From assembly GCA_009760855.2 (NCBI GenBank), contig WPIO01000007.1, positions 1,615,001 through 1,679,000 of the forward strand: a stretch of DNA of 64,000 nt. Direction: 5' to 3'. This DNA comes from Cristatella mucedo. Its lineage: Eukaryota > Bryozoa > Phylactolaemata > Cristatellidae. Shown here one piece after another: positions 22,981 to 35,345 of this stretch. The translations under genes were made by a program, and so were the position numbers. Each line of letters starts with the position of its first letter. Positions within the stretch are counted from its first letter, which is position 1. The notes under the pieces are model-generated. The model was not told the origin of the DNA. It did no database searches and saw nothing but the letters and a program-made list of their open reading frames with translations.

Positions 22981-25170
22981 GTCAGCTTACGAAGCATTCA
23001 CATAGACAAGTTTTTGAAATCTGTTTGTGATGCAGGTCTTCTTGATCTGCATTCACACTCGACCGGCAGCCTCGATACCCTCACTGATGCAATGAGCACG
23101 ATCCTCGGGAGTGCTCTTGACAAGCATGCTCCCGTTCATTCTTTCCGTGTTCAAAGTCTTGGGGATTCGTTTCAATTTACAAAAAAAACTCCTATAGATG
23201 CGCCGGGTTACGCGCAGGCTTGAACTTCGTTTCAAGAAATCGAGGTCTGATGCAGATCTAGTCAATTTCAAAGACTTCCTTCGAGTTAACACCCAGAAGT
23301 TTAAAAAATCCAAGGCTTCTTTTTTCATCTAAAAGCTGAATTCCTGCCAGTTGGACCGTAAACAGATTTATAAGACAGTAAACCATTTACTGGCCAATGC
23401 TGAGAAGTCTGACTCCCCAGATATTAAGGGCTCAGCCGAAAAGTTTTCAGCCTTCTTTACTGAAAAAAGTTGTGCACATTGGTGCCTCCATAAAGCCTCC
23501 TCCGACTAAAGCAATCGCAGTTACACAACCTGTGACCTTCACTGAAAGGTTCTCTGCGGTTTCTGCATGCGATGTGCCTACCTTAATAAGGTCTACGTAA
23601 AAGAGCTCGTCTCCTGAAGACCCTATACCCTCATCTCTGTGGTCTTCACTGGCAGACCAAATTAGCCCTGCTATAACTAAGATTTTTAATGCTTCTTTAG
23701 GAAGAGGGGTCGTCCCCAAGTCCTTCAAATCGGCAATCGTTAAACCCATACTTAAAAAGCCTGGATTAGACACAGAGGTCCTTGCAAACTATCGCCCAGT
23801 TTCCCTTTTCCCTTTCTTGTCAAAGATTCTTCAAAAAACTGTTGCTAAGCAGCTGGTTGAGCATATTGAAAAGAATGAAATGTCAGAAACCTTTCAATCA
23901 GGGTTTAAAGAGGCAGCACTCCAATGAAACTTCTCTCCTCCGTGTAAACAATGATATTCTACGTGGCAACGACGACGGGAATGTCACTGCCCTAGCTCTG
24001 CTAGATCTGTCTGCTGCCTTCGACACCATTGATCACGATGTTCTGCTTGAACGATTGAGAACAACGATCGGTCTGGCATACAATGCACTGGCGTGGTTCA
24101 AATCGTACTTGTCTGACCGTGTTGAATCCGTGTTGTGTGGGGGTCAGGTCTGACACACGAGAAGGGTCACCTATGGAGTCCCTCAAGGGTCTGTACTCGG
24201 TCCCTTGCTGTTCTCCATTTAAGCTCAACCTCTGGGAAAAGTTATTAAGGCCCATGGAATAGGATATCACTTCTATGCTGACGATACTCAGTTGTATTTG
24301 TCATTTAAACCGTCGGAATCTGCTGCAGCAACTGAGAAACTGAATGCTTGCCTTGCCGATATTCGATCCTGGATGTCGGAAAACTTCCTGAAATTAAATG
24401 ACGATAAAACCGAACTGCTGCTCATAGGACACCCTAAGCGTGTGGCTGGATTAAAAGGCTTTGCTCTTCTAATTGGTGATGCTATTGTGCGACTATCACC
24501 ACGTGCTTGTAATTTAGGTGTCGTTTTCGACAGCTGCCTTAATTTGAAAAGCTTCATTCAGAAGACTGCTTCTACAGCTAGCCATCACGTCCGATCTCTA
24601 TCCAAGATTAGGAGCTGTCTTCCACAGTGGCTTGTACAAAATTTAACTAGCGCCTTAGTTCTGTCTCGGCTCGGCTTGATTATTGTAATTCCCTTTTGGC
24701 TGGGCTGCCAAAGAAAGCAACGAGGCCACTGCAGCTGACTATGAATATGGCTGCAAGGCTAGTTGGCAAATCCCAGAGGTTTGAGCACGTGTCTGCTTTG
24801 CTAAAAGAGCTAGGATGGATGCCGGTTGAGCAACGGATACAGAGCAAAGTTCTTACGCTGACCCACAAGGCCAGCCACGGCTTGGCTCCTTCGTACCTAG
24901 CTGAACTTCTGCACCAGTTTCAGCCTGTTCGCGCTCTCAGGTCCTGTGTGGACCATAAATTAGCCGTTGCATTCCTCCACTTAAAGACCGTTGGCGACAG
25001 AAGCTTTAGCGCTGCAGATCCTAGACTATGGAACTCGCTTCCACGATTCTTACGCAACGACAACTATTCTGCTGCCGACTATGGCTCATCGTTTTCAGCG
25101 GTCCTGAGCGGCTACTTCCATGCTACTCACTACCTCAACTGCTCTCTCGACTCTGCTATGCTTCCTACTT
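22980..25170 (+). mobile_element. LINE-B, most complete copy in the window
   Basis: From left: end of endonuclease/linker (DKHAPVHSF, DADLVNFKDFLRVNT), then the reverse transcriptase: FKSAIVKPILKKPGLD, NYRPVSLFPFLSKILQK, LLDLSAAFDTIDHDVLLERL (first catalytic Asp), YGVPQGSVLGPLLF, GYHFYADDTQLYLSF (catalytic YADD kept), NFLKLNDDKTELLLIG, NLGVVFDSCL, and the C-terminal RAARL-equivalent region ending in FLRNDNYSAADYGSSF. Several frameshifts and stops (e.g. after the HIEKNEM..FQSGFK block and after GVPQGSVLGPLLFSI) break it. Motif order and C-terminal region fit the CR1/L2-like group of non-LTR retrotransposons; the exact clade is inferred. Confidence 0.88.
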
Positions 25171-25171
25171 A

Positions 25172-25410
25172 TATTAACAACAGTGATTGAAACACTCGAT
25201 AAAGCGCCCTCAGAGAACTTAATCTCTTTCTAGGCGCTTTACATGACGCTTCTTTGCTGCAAAGAAAACGCAATTGAATGGTTAGTGATAGCATGGTCGA
25301 TAAGCAAGAATAACATGGCTAGGGGTGACGTGCACAGGGTCAGCATGCAATTGATGTTAGCGACAGCATGCACAGTGTCAGCACGCATAAGCACCTATAG
25401 GACAAATCAC
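25172..25410 (-). mobile_element. LINE-A 3' end, minus strand
   Basis: Plus-strand view: ATATTAACAACAGTG remnant of the tail, then GATAAAGCGCCCTCAGAGAAC...CTAGGCGCTTTAC (3' stem-loop) and the 3' UTR up to GCACGCATAAGCACCTATAGG. It abuts the LINE-B 3' end directly. Confidence 0.85.
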
Positions 25411-25755
25411 AGTATATATACTATTTATGCAGACCACTCTCGCTCTCTTTCTGCACGTGGGTGAGTTGTGTGAGTATGGATAACGGAAAATGGATGAAAA
25501 ATGAAGTTCTTTATTTTTAAAGTGCAGCGACAAAGCTAACACAGTCTTATCAAACCAGTCATCCAGCACTATGTACATTGACCCGGCAATTGAACTTATC
25601 AACTCAAAAACCGACCGAATGCTATCGCAATTCAAGGAAAGTCGTCTTAGAAAGAATTCTCATATCTCCTCTTAAGGGAAGCCACAGAGTCGACGGCCTC
25701 TGCGTTCTGCGGCCGAGTACGATGGACGTCTTTAAGTACGTAATGCATATTAAAG
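25410..25755. other. Unannotated spacer
   Basis: No recognised gene or repeat; AT-leaning. Confidence 0.4.
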
Positions 25756-25990
25756 GTCAGTTGATCTGACGGCCTCATCTCCCTAGCGGCAGCAGAGCCT
25801 TGGTGGCTATCATGTCTCTAGCAGCAGTAAGAGGTAAGCTGACTTAACAGCCTCATTTTATATTGTGGTAGAAGAGCCCTCATGGCTATTACTACCACTT
25901 TCCGGGGGCAATAAGGGATCGACCGCCGGCATGTTTTGAACGCACGACCCGCGTCGTGCAGAGCAAGCAGCACTTTGCTCATTAACCATG
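25755..25990 (-). mobile_element. SINE-B, one full and one partial copy
   Basis: Minus strand: box B-like GGGTCGTGCGTTCAAAAC, ATCCCTTATTGCCCCC, a TGGTAGTAATAGCCATGAGGG segment, then AAAATGAGGCTGTTAAGTCAGC. A second partial 3' copy follows at 25,755-25,836 (GATGAGGCCGTCAGATCAAC). Same family as the copies at 53.4, 56.6, 57.8 and 62.6 kb. Confidence 0.65.
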
Positions 25991-26232
25991 ACACGAGTGG
26001 GCCCAACGTCGTCGTCTGACTGATCTGTCCAACACTTCATGTAACCTGAAGTCAGGCTGGCGCAAGATTCCTGCTGCAACTGCTGTCCCAATCTTCGCGG
26101 CTTCCTTCGATGACGCTGAACACACGGACATGCGGAAGTTCGCACGATTGGGCGAATGACGAGTTCTTTGCTCGGCGGTAATAACCGACGGTAGCGCTGA
26201 ATGCAAGCTTCGGTTCCACAGTTGGAAGACAA
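25990..26232 (-). other. Unrecognised exon-like open segment
   Basis: Minus strand: a good acceptor (CTTTTTATTTGCAG) precedes 240 bases that stay open in more than one frame, and a GGTTAATG possible donor follows just before the SINE-B. One frame starts WLSSNCGTEACIQRYRRLL. No domain was recognised and codon preference cannot be judged, so a chance frame is equally possible. Confidence 0.25.
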
Positions 26233-26362
26233 CCACTGCAAATAAAAAGTACTCACGTAAGCAAATACGTACTGCTGAAAATAATAAGAACAGCTTTCAA
26301 AGGTGCGTGCATGGAAATTTTGTGAGACAGCCTTATGCTTTCCCTGTCTATGTCTCTGTCTG

Positions 26363-26365
<3 letters not shown>

Positions 26366-26394
<29 letters not shown>
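26366..26394. repeat. Short (CT)n run
   Basis: About 14 CT units. Confidence 0.95.
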
Positions 26395-26397
<3 letters not shown>

Positions 26398-26399
26398 CT

Positions 26400-27600
26400 T
26401 TTACCCAAGATTTGGTTCTAGCGGTATTGGTCTCGCCGAACACCTGCCATTGCCTCTCAGGTATTATATCTGCAATATTTACAGATATACCTCATGCGCG
26501 AGCATAGTTGTTTTGACCATAGAATATTTACTCACAAGTAACGTCGAGTCTCCAACCCGATGTCTTCAAAGTTCGGTTTCCTCGCGAAAACTTCACGCGC
26601 ATGCATAACTGATCTTAGGTCCTATTACAAAAGGACTTTAAGGCTGCGAATTCCGGCAGCGATTTCTTTGGGCGAGTTCCGCTGATCACGACTGATTTCC
26701 AATCATTTCAGGCAGTAAGCACCGGCAATTTTCGAGCCAGACGTCTTCGAAGGATCTGGACATGTTCCTGCGAAATACTCCGGCGGCGAAATCAGCCCAT
26801 AATACACGTCATACTAGCAAACGAACTCAGCTGAATACCGCAAAAGTTTGCAAGCGGGCGAAACTCCACGTAAATTAGAAAAGAGCAAAACTTGGTACTT
26901 GAGGGGAAAGGCGTTTGTGGTGAGGGCATTGCGAGAACCTATCCAGGAGAATAAACTCGATCGTGTTAAATCCGCTCACGCGCCGTAATGCTGATCGGCG
27001 GTGGCGATTGGACTGTTTTCAAGCCAACAGTGAGATTAACGGTCCTCGTGCGGTCACAATTTGTCAATTAAATGGAAAGAAATGTGCGGAATGGCACTGA
27101 TGGTACGTCGTCACCATGCAGCAATCGAGCGAGCGTTCGCTCGATGCCCGTCGGACAGAATCCAGTTGCCTTGCCCTAGACAAGTGACTAGCCCACTAGG
27201 CTAGGGCCAGAGAGAACCGGACTCGTCGAACTTCGTTCTGTCCGTTCAGCCCCACCGTTACCGCGCGAAGCAAGGTAGAGAACGCACGTGAGGCGCTCGC
27301 CGCAGCACGCCAGCCAGCCGGCATCGGTAGCCGCGGTAGCTATCGGTAGCTATCCCCTCACCAAGACCGGGAGGGGCAGGCCTAACTTGCGTAACTCAAG
27401 TGGATGCAATGCAACAAATGCTTGCACGCAGGCTATGGCCGACGATACAGACGTAGGCATTTCAAAACCTAAATGGAGTTTTGTACTTTAAAAATGTCTA
27501 CTCGACGGCTGAAGACTTGGTGCAACAAAACGTATTCCAAGCTCGGCTAAAATGTCGAAATCCAGAAGTTCGAAATGAGAAAAACAGCAATACAAACTGT
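26400..27600. other. Unannotated region
   Basis: No convincing exon. A short palindrome (ATCGAGCGAGCGTTCGCTCGAT near 27,124) is present. The satellite begins around 27,600. Confidence 0.4.
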
Positions 27601-29380
27601 AGAACAACAAAGAAACATGGTATCGCGAGGATGATTTAAAGCTACAAACTGGCAGACGAAGAGAAACGGGGATCCCACCCATGATGCTCGCGTTACCAAC
27701 TTTGAGTAAGTAAATCAGCTTAACGGTAGAAATTATGCTTTTAAAAGCAGCTTAACCTCGAAAACATTTGTGTATATTAAAAATGCGATACTGACTGGCT
27801 ATTTGTGCAAAGAAACACAGGCACATGGTATCGAGAACATGATGTACAGCTACGAACTGGCAGACAAAGAGAAACAGAGATTTCGCGACCTTCGCCCTAG
27901 AAAACTTAAGCCATACCATCAGCTCAACCTATAAAAAAGAAAGTATTCCAAGCATTTAAACCTCAAAAACAATGCTTCACTACCAAATGGCCAAACTGGT
28001 TCGGTACACGAGTGAAGACCGAGAAGCACACGGTATCAAACGCATTGTTCAGGGCTCTGACCTGACAAGCAATGGGAAACAGGAATTCCGTAATACTTTT
28101 GTTTCCAATTGTGAGAAAGCTAATCAGCTTAACCCTTTAAGGTAAAACTGTTGGAAGCATTTAAAGCTTACAATTATCCTCAAACAATTAATTGCCAAAA
28201 TTATTCGCTAAATGCCTAAAGAAGCGGAGGCACATGGTGTCAATAGCATTATTTACAGCCATGACCTAGCAGTCCATAGGAAACGGGGATTCGGTAATTT
28301 ACTCGTTTCCAATTTTAAGCAAGTAAAACAGCTTAACCCTCGTAACTAAACTTTGTACAGCAGTTCGGGTAAAATGGCGAAACTGACTCGCGGACTGTAA
28401 CGAAATGGACGCACACGGTATCAAGTAGGTTATTTACAGCTTCGAACGTGCGGGTGATAAGAAATAGGGATTGCGTGACGTTCACGTTAGCAACATCGTG
28501 CCAAAAATTAGCTTAGCTGTTGAAAGTATACTGTTGAAAGCAGTTCAACGTCGTAAACGTTTTCCAAATAGTAGATGTGCCATACCGACTGGCTAACTGC
28601 GTAAAGACGCAAAGACACGTGGTATCAAGAGGATAATGTATAGTTACGAACTGGCAGACGAATAGAAACAGGGATTAAGTGACCTTTGCCCTAGCAACTG
28701 TAAGCCTGAAAATCAACTCAACCTTTAACAAACATAGTATTCGAAGCATTTTAACCTCAAAAAGATGCTTCGTTCCCAAAAACGGCCCAACCAGGTCTAT
28801 ACTCGAGCAACGACACAGAGGCACACGGTATCAAATGGATTATTGAAAACTCTGACCTGACCAGCAATAAGCCAGGAAAACAGTGTAACCATTTAAGGTA
28901 AAGCTATTGAAAGCATTTTAAACTGAAAAATCATAATTTAAAGATAAATGGCCGAAATGAATAGCTTAATGCCTAAAGAACCGGAGGCACGTGGTATCGA
29001 AAGAATTATTTACAGCCATGACCACGAAGTCCATAGGAAACAGGGATTCAGCAATTTACTTGTTTCCAAGTTTAAGCGAGTAAAACAGCATAACCGTCAA
29101 AATTAAACTGTTTAAAGCAGTTCAGGCGAAATGGAGAACCTGACTCTCTGACGGCGTCAAGAAACGGAAGCACATGGCAGTAAGTCGATTATTTACAGCA
29201 GCTACGAACTGGCATGTGATAAGAAACAGGAATTGCGTGACGTTTACATTAACATCATGTCAAAAAGTCGAAAATGTTTTCAACCAGTAAATGTGCAATA
29301 CTGACGGGCTAACTGCGTAAAACCCCCAACAAATAGTATCAAGAGGATGATTTACAGCTACAAAGTGGCAGACGAAGAGA
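27600..29380 (+). repeat. Satellite array 2, same family as array 1
   Basis: About ten monomers in the same orientation as array 1, with blocks GGTATC(A/G)A, TACAGCTACGAACTGGCAG, GAGAAACAGGGATT and CAGCTTAACC. Landmarks lie near 27640, 27847, 28050, 28256, 28437, 28640, 28847, 29013, 29198 and 29354. Monomers four apart resemble each other more than neighbours do. Confidence 0.88.
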
Positions 29381-32300
29381 AGCATGAATCCAATTATCTC
29401 CGGCCACGGCAGCCATACCGATCGCCCGGAACTTTCTCGGAAATACTCGCTTCGGTACAGAATTGCAGAGCGCCTTCGCAGGGGGGGATTGTTTTGGGGG
29501 GGATTGTTTTGGGGAGGGTTAAGGACTAAAAGGAAGCAGGAGCAGTCGATAGCTTCGGGCTCGAACACAGAACACAAGACCAGTGGGCGACTGGCAGGGG
29601 TAGGATTTAGGGGAAGAGAGGGCCCCAAAGGTACTTCTGCTGCAATCACCGCGAGGCTGCTCAAGGTCACAGCCAGGCACAACTACCCAGGCTGCTACAA
29701 CTGTCAGGCGTCTCACCTCGGTGGCACAACAGCAGCAGCAGCTCACAGTGCACCAAACAGAGCACCAGATGCAGACAGCATCATAAGAGGCACTGGCTGT
29801 TGTGCTGCAGACGAGGGCAGAGCACGGCAGCTTTAGCAGCGGCATGACGCTACTGCTCCCTTAGAAAAGGCGGGATTGCACTGCATGCACGGCCACAAAC
29901 AGCATCGGCATTGCAGGAAGAGTTCCAACAGCAATGCGTGCACAACAAATAATGCCTGCAACATTTCAAAGGTCCGATACAGCCTGGTAATAGGTCACTG
30001 ACCTTGTCTTTCTTTTCAGTTTTCATCTTGTCTTGTGGGTAAGCAGGAGCAGCCAGGTATCTTGCTCCTTGGTGGTGGCTGGCCGGAGTCACGGCAAAAT
30101 GGGGTAAGCTGAGATGACAAAGCAGCCGTTGCATTCTAGCTCGTCGTCTGGCAGAAGCTTAACCGGACGGCTGCTCCTGCTCCCTTGCGAGGTACCTGCT
30201 GGTTGGGTACTGTAACAGAAATGAGGCATTCAATAATAAACACTGGCTTGACCACGCAATCGTTGCGAATCGTTGAAGTAGTGCTAGAAGGGATCAAGGA
30301 GGGCCAAAATCCACGAACAAGGTTTGAGCAAGAGTGTGCAATGACTCTCACAAGCAGTGCTCACTCACCTCTGCCATCCTTTACGTGCAAGTAGCCGGCA
30401 CATCGCTTTCTCTTCCTTAGCTGAAACAGAGACTCTGACACATGTCGAATCGGCTTTCGTGCCCTGTAGCTATGGCTGTGGCCACAGGGATTCAGTTGCG
30501 GGTCAATTGATTTTGATCCATTCATCTGAGCCCTTCGCGTGCAGGTGTTGCATCTTGAATACTTTAACTTCGGCAGCAATGCAAAGCATGACAGGACAGC
30601 AAATGGCATTTCAAGAGCACACAGCTTCAGCCACCAAGTACGAACACTGCTTACCAGAGACCGAGAGGTCCTGAGGCGCACCGGAAAGAAGATGAGCTTG
30701 CCCAGCACTCAGATCTGGCACCAGGTGTTGCTCCGAGCACAGTGCATATACCCAATATATACTCAGTGTATACTGCCTCCCGATCACTCGCTCGGCTGCG
30801 GTTGTGGCTTTGACCTGTGACCACAGGTTTTGGCCTTATGGCTCAAGTTCGTAGCGTTTTGCACACAAGCACTTGGATGCAGAAGCAAGCGCTCGACTTG
30901 CCGCACGCACATCTGAGAAAGAAGAATTCGAGCGTTGAGCTGAGACGTTACAGTGGCCTTTGTAGGCTTAAGTGATGCAGCCTAACTAGCATTAGGTTCG
31001 GTAGCATAGCACGTTCGATAAGCACGATCTTGTTTAAACGCGAACTTTAGCCGCATTGTTTGCCACATGCAGTCAAGACATTCACTGAGAGCTTCGCGTA
31101 TGATTAATGCATAACTCGTGTCAACAGTCGCTTGCCTCTGAAGCCCGTCCTGTTCCAGTAACGAGACGGAGAGGTCACTATTGGCTTATCAATTCTCGGA
31201 TTTGGAAAAGAGGACCACGGGCTGCAATGGGATGATGGTGAGGCAAAGATGGAGTTGGAGGACCACGGGAAAGCCAAATGAGATGCAAACCCGGAAGGGG
31301 ATGTGTGTAGGAAAACTGTTCAGAGACAACTATCATACGGTTATTGATACACGATAGCGCAAGCGCCTTTCCAATGTTTGGCGAGTATTGAGTTGAGCAA
31401 AAGTAAGCCAACGTCAAGAGCTATCATGATCTATCCCAGAATGATTGCTCCAGCATGCATCCGGAGAGCAGGCTGAGCACCAGGAGGGCGGGATACTTGC
31501 TAGTAGGTGCTCGTGGTCATTGGCCACCCAAGTTTAAAATTGGATCCTGAATCGGTACTGCGGTGTGCGTGTCTACTGAGATGCCAGTGCCCCAGTCTTT
31601 GTAAATCATTTTCAAAACAAGTTATCTTTTGTCTCTATGAGTAACTAAGCAGTAATCTCGTACAGGGTGGCTCTATAAATTCATATCAGTTACCGCTCGC
31701 ACGACCACAGGTAACTGCTTACGCCAGCTGGATAATTGTCAAGCCTACACGGCAAGCCGCGAGTCTCTCCTGGTCAGGGGCAGAAGGATTATCTGACCTG
31801 TAGGTTTTAAACTCGACTGAAAACTCAAACGATTGCCACAATGTGGCGATGCATTGGTAATGGCCTGCTGCAAACTGCTGAAAGGCCGAAGCAGGCCACT
31901 GGCTGCGATTATAGAAACAAGCTGCTGAATCGGTCACTCTTTTTTCATGTACTGCTTAGGTCAGGTATTGGGTGCCAAAGCTATGCTAAATGCTATTATA
32001 GCATAACTATAATATATATATTATTATTATTATTTATGTTTATTATGCTCTAATAAACGACAGCTCATGTACCTTCACTCCGGGACCCCGACTCACGCAC
32101 GGCATGCATGCACCAGTACACGCACACGCAACACGCACTTGTGCACCCAAGCTCTCGGACAGGACGTGATTTGAGGCAGCTTCGTAATCAGTAACTGGTA
32201 GATCCGGGTATGCCAATAGCTGGACTTGAATGGTGGCATCGAGCGCAGCGGCAGCAGTATCACGGTTGTTTCGTGGGTGCACACGATGTTGACCTGATGC

Positions 32301-32450
32301 GACCATCGCTCTTGCAGGCTTCTTTATGCTTTGCTCGTGCAGGTTTGATCTAACGGGTTGTTGCCCAGCTCCGGCATTCGCAGTTGGCATGGAGCCACGA
32401 GTTACTGGCCACGGATTGAGCTTGTTCATTGATTCTGTTGCTGGCAGTGT
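29380..32450. other. 3-kb region without recognised genes
   Basis: Includes a G-run cluster at 29,479-29,518 (GGGGGGATTGTTTTGG repeated twice). Several 60-150 residue frames exist on both strands but none resembles a known family, and they overlap one another. Confidence 0.4.
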
Positions 32451-32479
32451 TAACTCGTTCTTGTCAGAGATTCCAAGCC

Positions 32480-32820
32480 TCCTGCTGGGAAGTTAAAGCA
32501 GATAAGATGGAGACCGAGGCTTTAGTCCCTATGCTCCCAAATCCTGGAACTCATTACCGATGCACGTCACAACGACCCCTGACACAACGACATTTAAAAA
32601 GAAGCTTAAGACGCACCTTTCTTACAGCATATGATGGGTCTTTGTGATTCGTTGTTCGTGTGCATGTACGTGATTGCACAATGCCTGCTGCTTTCGGATG
32701 TTACCACGAATTATTTGGTAATGCTTTTTATGCAGCATCTATAAAGTGCCTAGAAAAAGATTCAGTTCTCTAAAGGTGCTATGCAAATGCATTATTATTA
32801 TTATTATTATTGTTGTTGTT
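32480..32820 (+). mobile_element. LINE-A 3' end with (ATT)n tail
   Basis: Starts in the C-terminal coding part (CTCCCAAATCCTGGAACTC), passes GACATTTAAAAAGAAGCTTAAG, a divergent 3' UTR and the stem-loop (GTGCCTAGAAAAAGATTCAG), and ends in ATTATTATT then GTTGTT. Confidence 0.75.
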
Positions 32821-32839
32821 AACACTTCGCCGAAGTCAA

Positions 32840-33045
32840 AAAGTCTTTATTTGACTGTCGGCGAGGTTGATTAGCTCTCTGCTGCTATCAACGCCATACG
32901 AGCCGAATGCTGGCTGGTCTAGCAGCTTAATGTTTACAGCAGCCGAATGGCCTTCTTGGCTATCGCCACTGTTTGCATTGGGAAACAATGATTGCCAGAT
33001 GAAGAACTCGAACCCACCAGCCTGGTGGCGAAGTATGAGTGCCTT
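32840..33045 (-). mobile_element. SINE-B-like element, minus strand
   Basis: Plus-strand view: GGTTGATTAGCTCTCTGCTG..., GGCCTTCTTGGCTATCGCC, and a box B-like GAACTCGAACCCACCAGCC near the right end. It lies between two LINE-A segments. Confidence 0.5.
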
Positions 33046-34030
33046 AGCCCAGGTGCTGCATGCATCGATGGCGTCCGCACATGGATAGATTTTAATGGCG
33101 ATAAAAACAAGTTACTAGTACTGGAAAAACCAAGTGTGTTTCAGAAATTAAATAAACCTAACGTTCAAAACCGACTCTTCCAGCATATATCTTGCAGAAT
33201 CTGCACAAAATCTAGGTCTCCTAGCAACCTCTCATTAGACGACCACATCAACTCCACAGTCAAGTCTGCGTACTTTCAGCTAAATTAAATTGCTGTAATT
33301 CGGGCTTTAAGCTGGTCCATGCATTTGCTGCATCTCGTCTCGACCTCTGTAATTCACTTCTTGCTGGTCTACCAGAATGTGCAATAAGGAGCTAGCGGTT
33401 GGTGCAAAACTCGGCTGCTAGGCTCATCTGTTATGAACGTCACAGTTGCCACATTACACCACTTTTCGCTGACCTGCACTGGCTCCCAGTAAAGCAGCAC
33501 ATCAACTTCAAGGTTTTGTCACTCACTTTTAGGCCCCTTCATTCTTTGGCTCCAGCCTACCAATCATATCTACTCCCTCTCCAGGCTAGACATCGTACCG
33601 CCCATGTTTCTGAGTGACGTCAGTTAGCTACACTTCGTACGGACTTCAGATCCGTGGGAGACCTTTGTGCCTTTCTATGCTCCCAAAAAGCCTAGAACTT
33701 TCTACCGAAAAAGGTCGTAACATCCCTTGACTTGACGACGTTTAAAAAGAAGCTAAAACACATCGATTTTTCATAGCATTAGTGTGATTTCATGTGACTG
33801 GCCCTTTATATGTTAGTGTGGGCTGACACTATGCATGCTGCCACTAACCATGCTTCCATGTTGACCCTGTGCACATCACCTCTATTCATATTATACTTGC
33901 TGACATTGAGCATGCTATCATTAACCGTTCGATCATGCCTCCTTTATAGCATATGTCAAGGGCATGGAAAGAGACTAAGTTCTCAGAGGATGCTATACAA
34001 ATGTATTATTATTATTATTATTACTAAGGC
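33045..34030 (+). mobile_element. LINE-A RT C-terminus to 3' tail
   Basis: Decayed plus-strand frames: FNGDKNKLLVLEKPS, LSLDDHINSTVKSAYFQL, LVQNSAARLICYERHSCHI, LHWLPVKQHINFKVLSLTFR, then the 3' UTR (TGCATGCTGCCACTAACC), a weak stem-loop and (ATT)n at ~34,005-34,023. Frameshifts throughout. Confidence 0.8.
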
Positions 34031-34690
34031 TCTCTTTGCCTCATCCTGCAATGCTAATCATTAGTTTACCTTAATGCATTGGTGACTGTCAAGTGACTCA
34101 ACTCTGTAGCCCCAGACAACCTGCCATCCCTTGCCACCTCATTGCAAAGTTTTAGTCGATCTCAGTTAGCAAACCGTAATTTGGATCGCTATCGGTCATG
34201 GTACGTCAGTATTTTCACTTCTATTAGATGGCACCACTTCCAGTGAGCTGAGAACAATACTTATGCTAAGTCCTAACGCTTGGCCTTGCTTTCGAACGAT
34301 TGATGTGCTGAACATACATTGGCTACAAGTCTGCGGTCTACTTTTCAGCCAACGGGCTCATTCGTGAGCGCATGATGGGAAGGCTTCACTTGCCCTCGCC
34401 GGTAGAGCAAAGAAGTCAGCATCTGTAGCTCAGCGACAGTCACTTGTCTTTGAAGAAGTCGCAAGCCTATCAGGATTCTGATTGGCCAGTGCACAAGTTT
34501 GGCCCGTGACTGCAGTAGTTGAGCTGCAGCAGCTAAGCAGAGCAGGACTCTGGCTGTGAGGCTCCAGGAACAAGAAACGTTGGAAGGAAACATGCCTAGT
34601 TGTACTGGCTTCCAACTCTAGGTTAATCGCTGCTCGCCTAGAGGAGCAGGACCAAAGGAGACAGTATCATCTTATCATAGTCCCTAAACA
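34030..34690. other. Unannotated spacer
   Basis: No family recognised; overlapping short frames only. Confidence 0.4.
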
Positions 34691-34693
34691 TTA

Positions 34694-35345
34694 CTATATT
34701 ACCATTTCCATCCTTTTTATTATATGAAGTTCCATTTTAATCTTAGCATTTCCACAATGCCCACCTGAACAGACTATCGTGTGCTCTTTCAATTTATCGT
34801 TGTTATACAACTTTGATAGGCATCCATTAAACAAATATTTGTGAGTGGTGATCAATTTTTGTCCTACAGAGTGCATTACAATTTCCATCTCGAACATGAG
34901 GAGAAATTTCTTTATTCTCGAACAGCAAACGATCAATTTGGTTCTCAGGTTCTTCACTAACTATCAACACAAAAACACCAGCATCAAATTCATTATCATT
35001 TGTGTTAAAATCAAATAACAGCCAATATTGGAACCTTAGTAACCGATAGAGAAGATTTTCCCTGATTAACTTTATATAGCTTTTCAAATCTGGCATGAGT
35101 GCTGAATACTTAGTCTCTAATAAAGCTTTAAAAAGGTCATACACATGTTCTACACATTTCCCCTCACAATTCAGACTTCTACTTACACACCATAGAGAAC
35201 AAAGATTGTCTTCATGATTTTTTATATTTATAACTCTTCTCTTGCTCTTCAGCTTACTGGAGGTGGAGCTGCTTTGGCTGCTAAGGAGGCCAGCGATTCT
35301 GCTTCTCATATCCATGGCTTCCCACATCCAGGGTAGGCAAGCCAA
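34694..35345 (-). pseudogene. Remnant resembling a Polinton-type DNA polymerase B N-terminal region
   Basis: Two overlapping minus-strand frames, each open for 87-172 codons. The upstream one has RRVINIKNHEDNLCSLW, resembling the INIKN.DD..C..W signature common near the start of transposon-type PolB proteins. It continues through FVLIVSEEPENQIDRLLF. The other frame takes over near 34,900 and has THKYLFNGCLSKLYNNDKL, then KEHTIVCS. This looks like the C-x2-C...H-x4-C zinc finger of the same proteins with the first Cys lost. The frame change implies a broken copy. No polymerase catalytic block (DxxSLYP, YxDTDS) is in view. The family assignment is an inference from motif resemblance. Confidence 0.45.
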
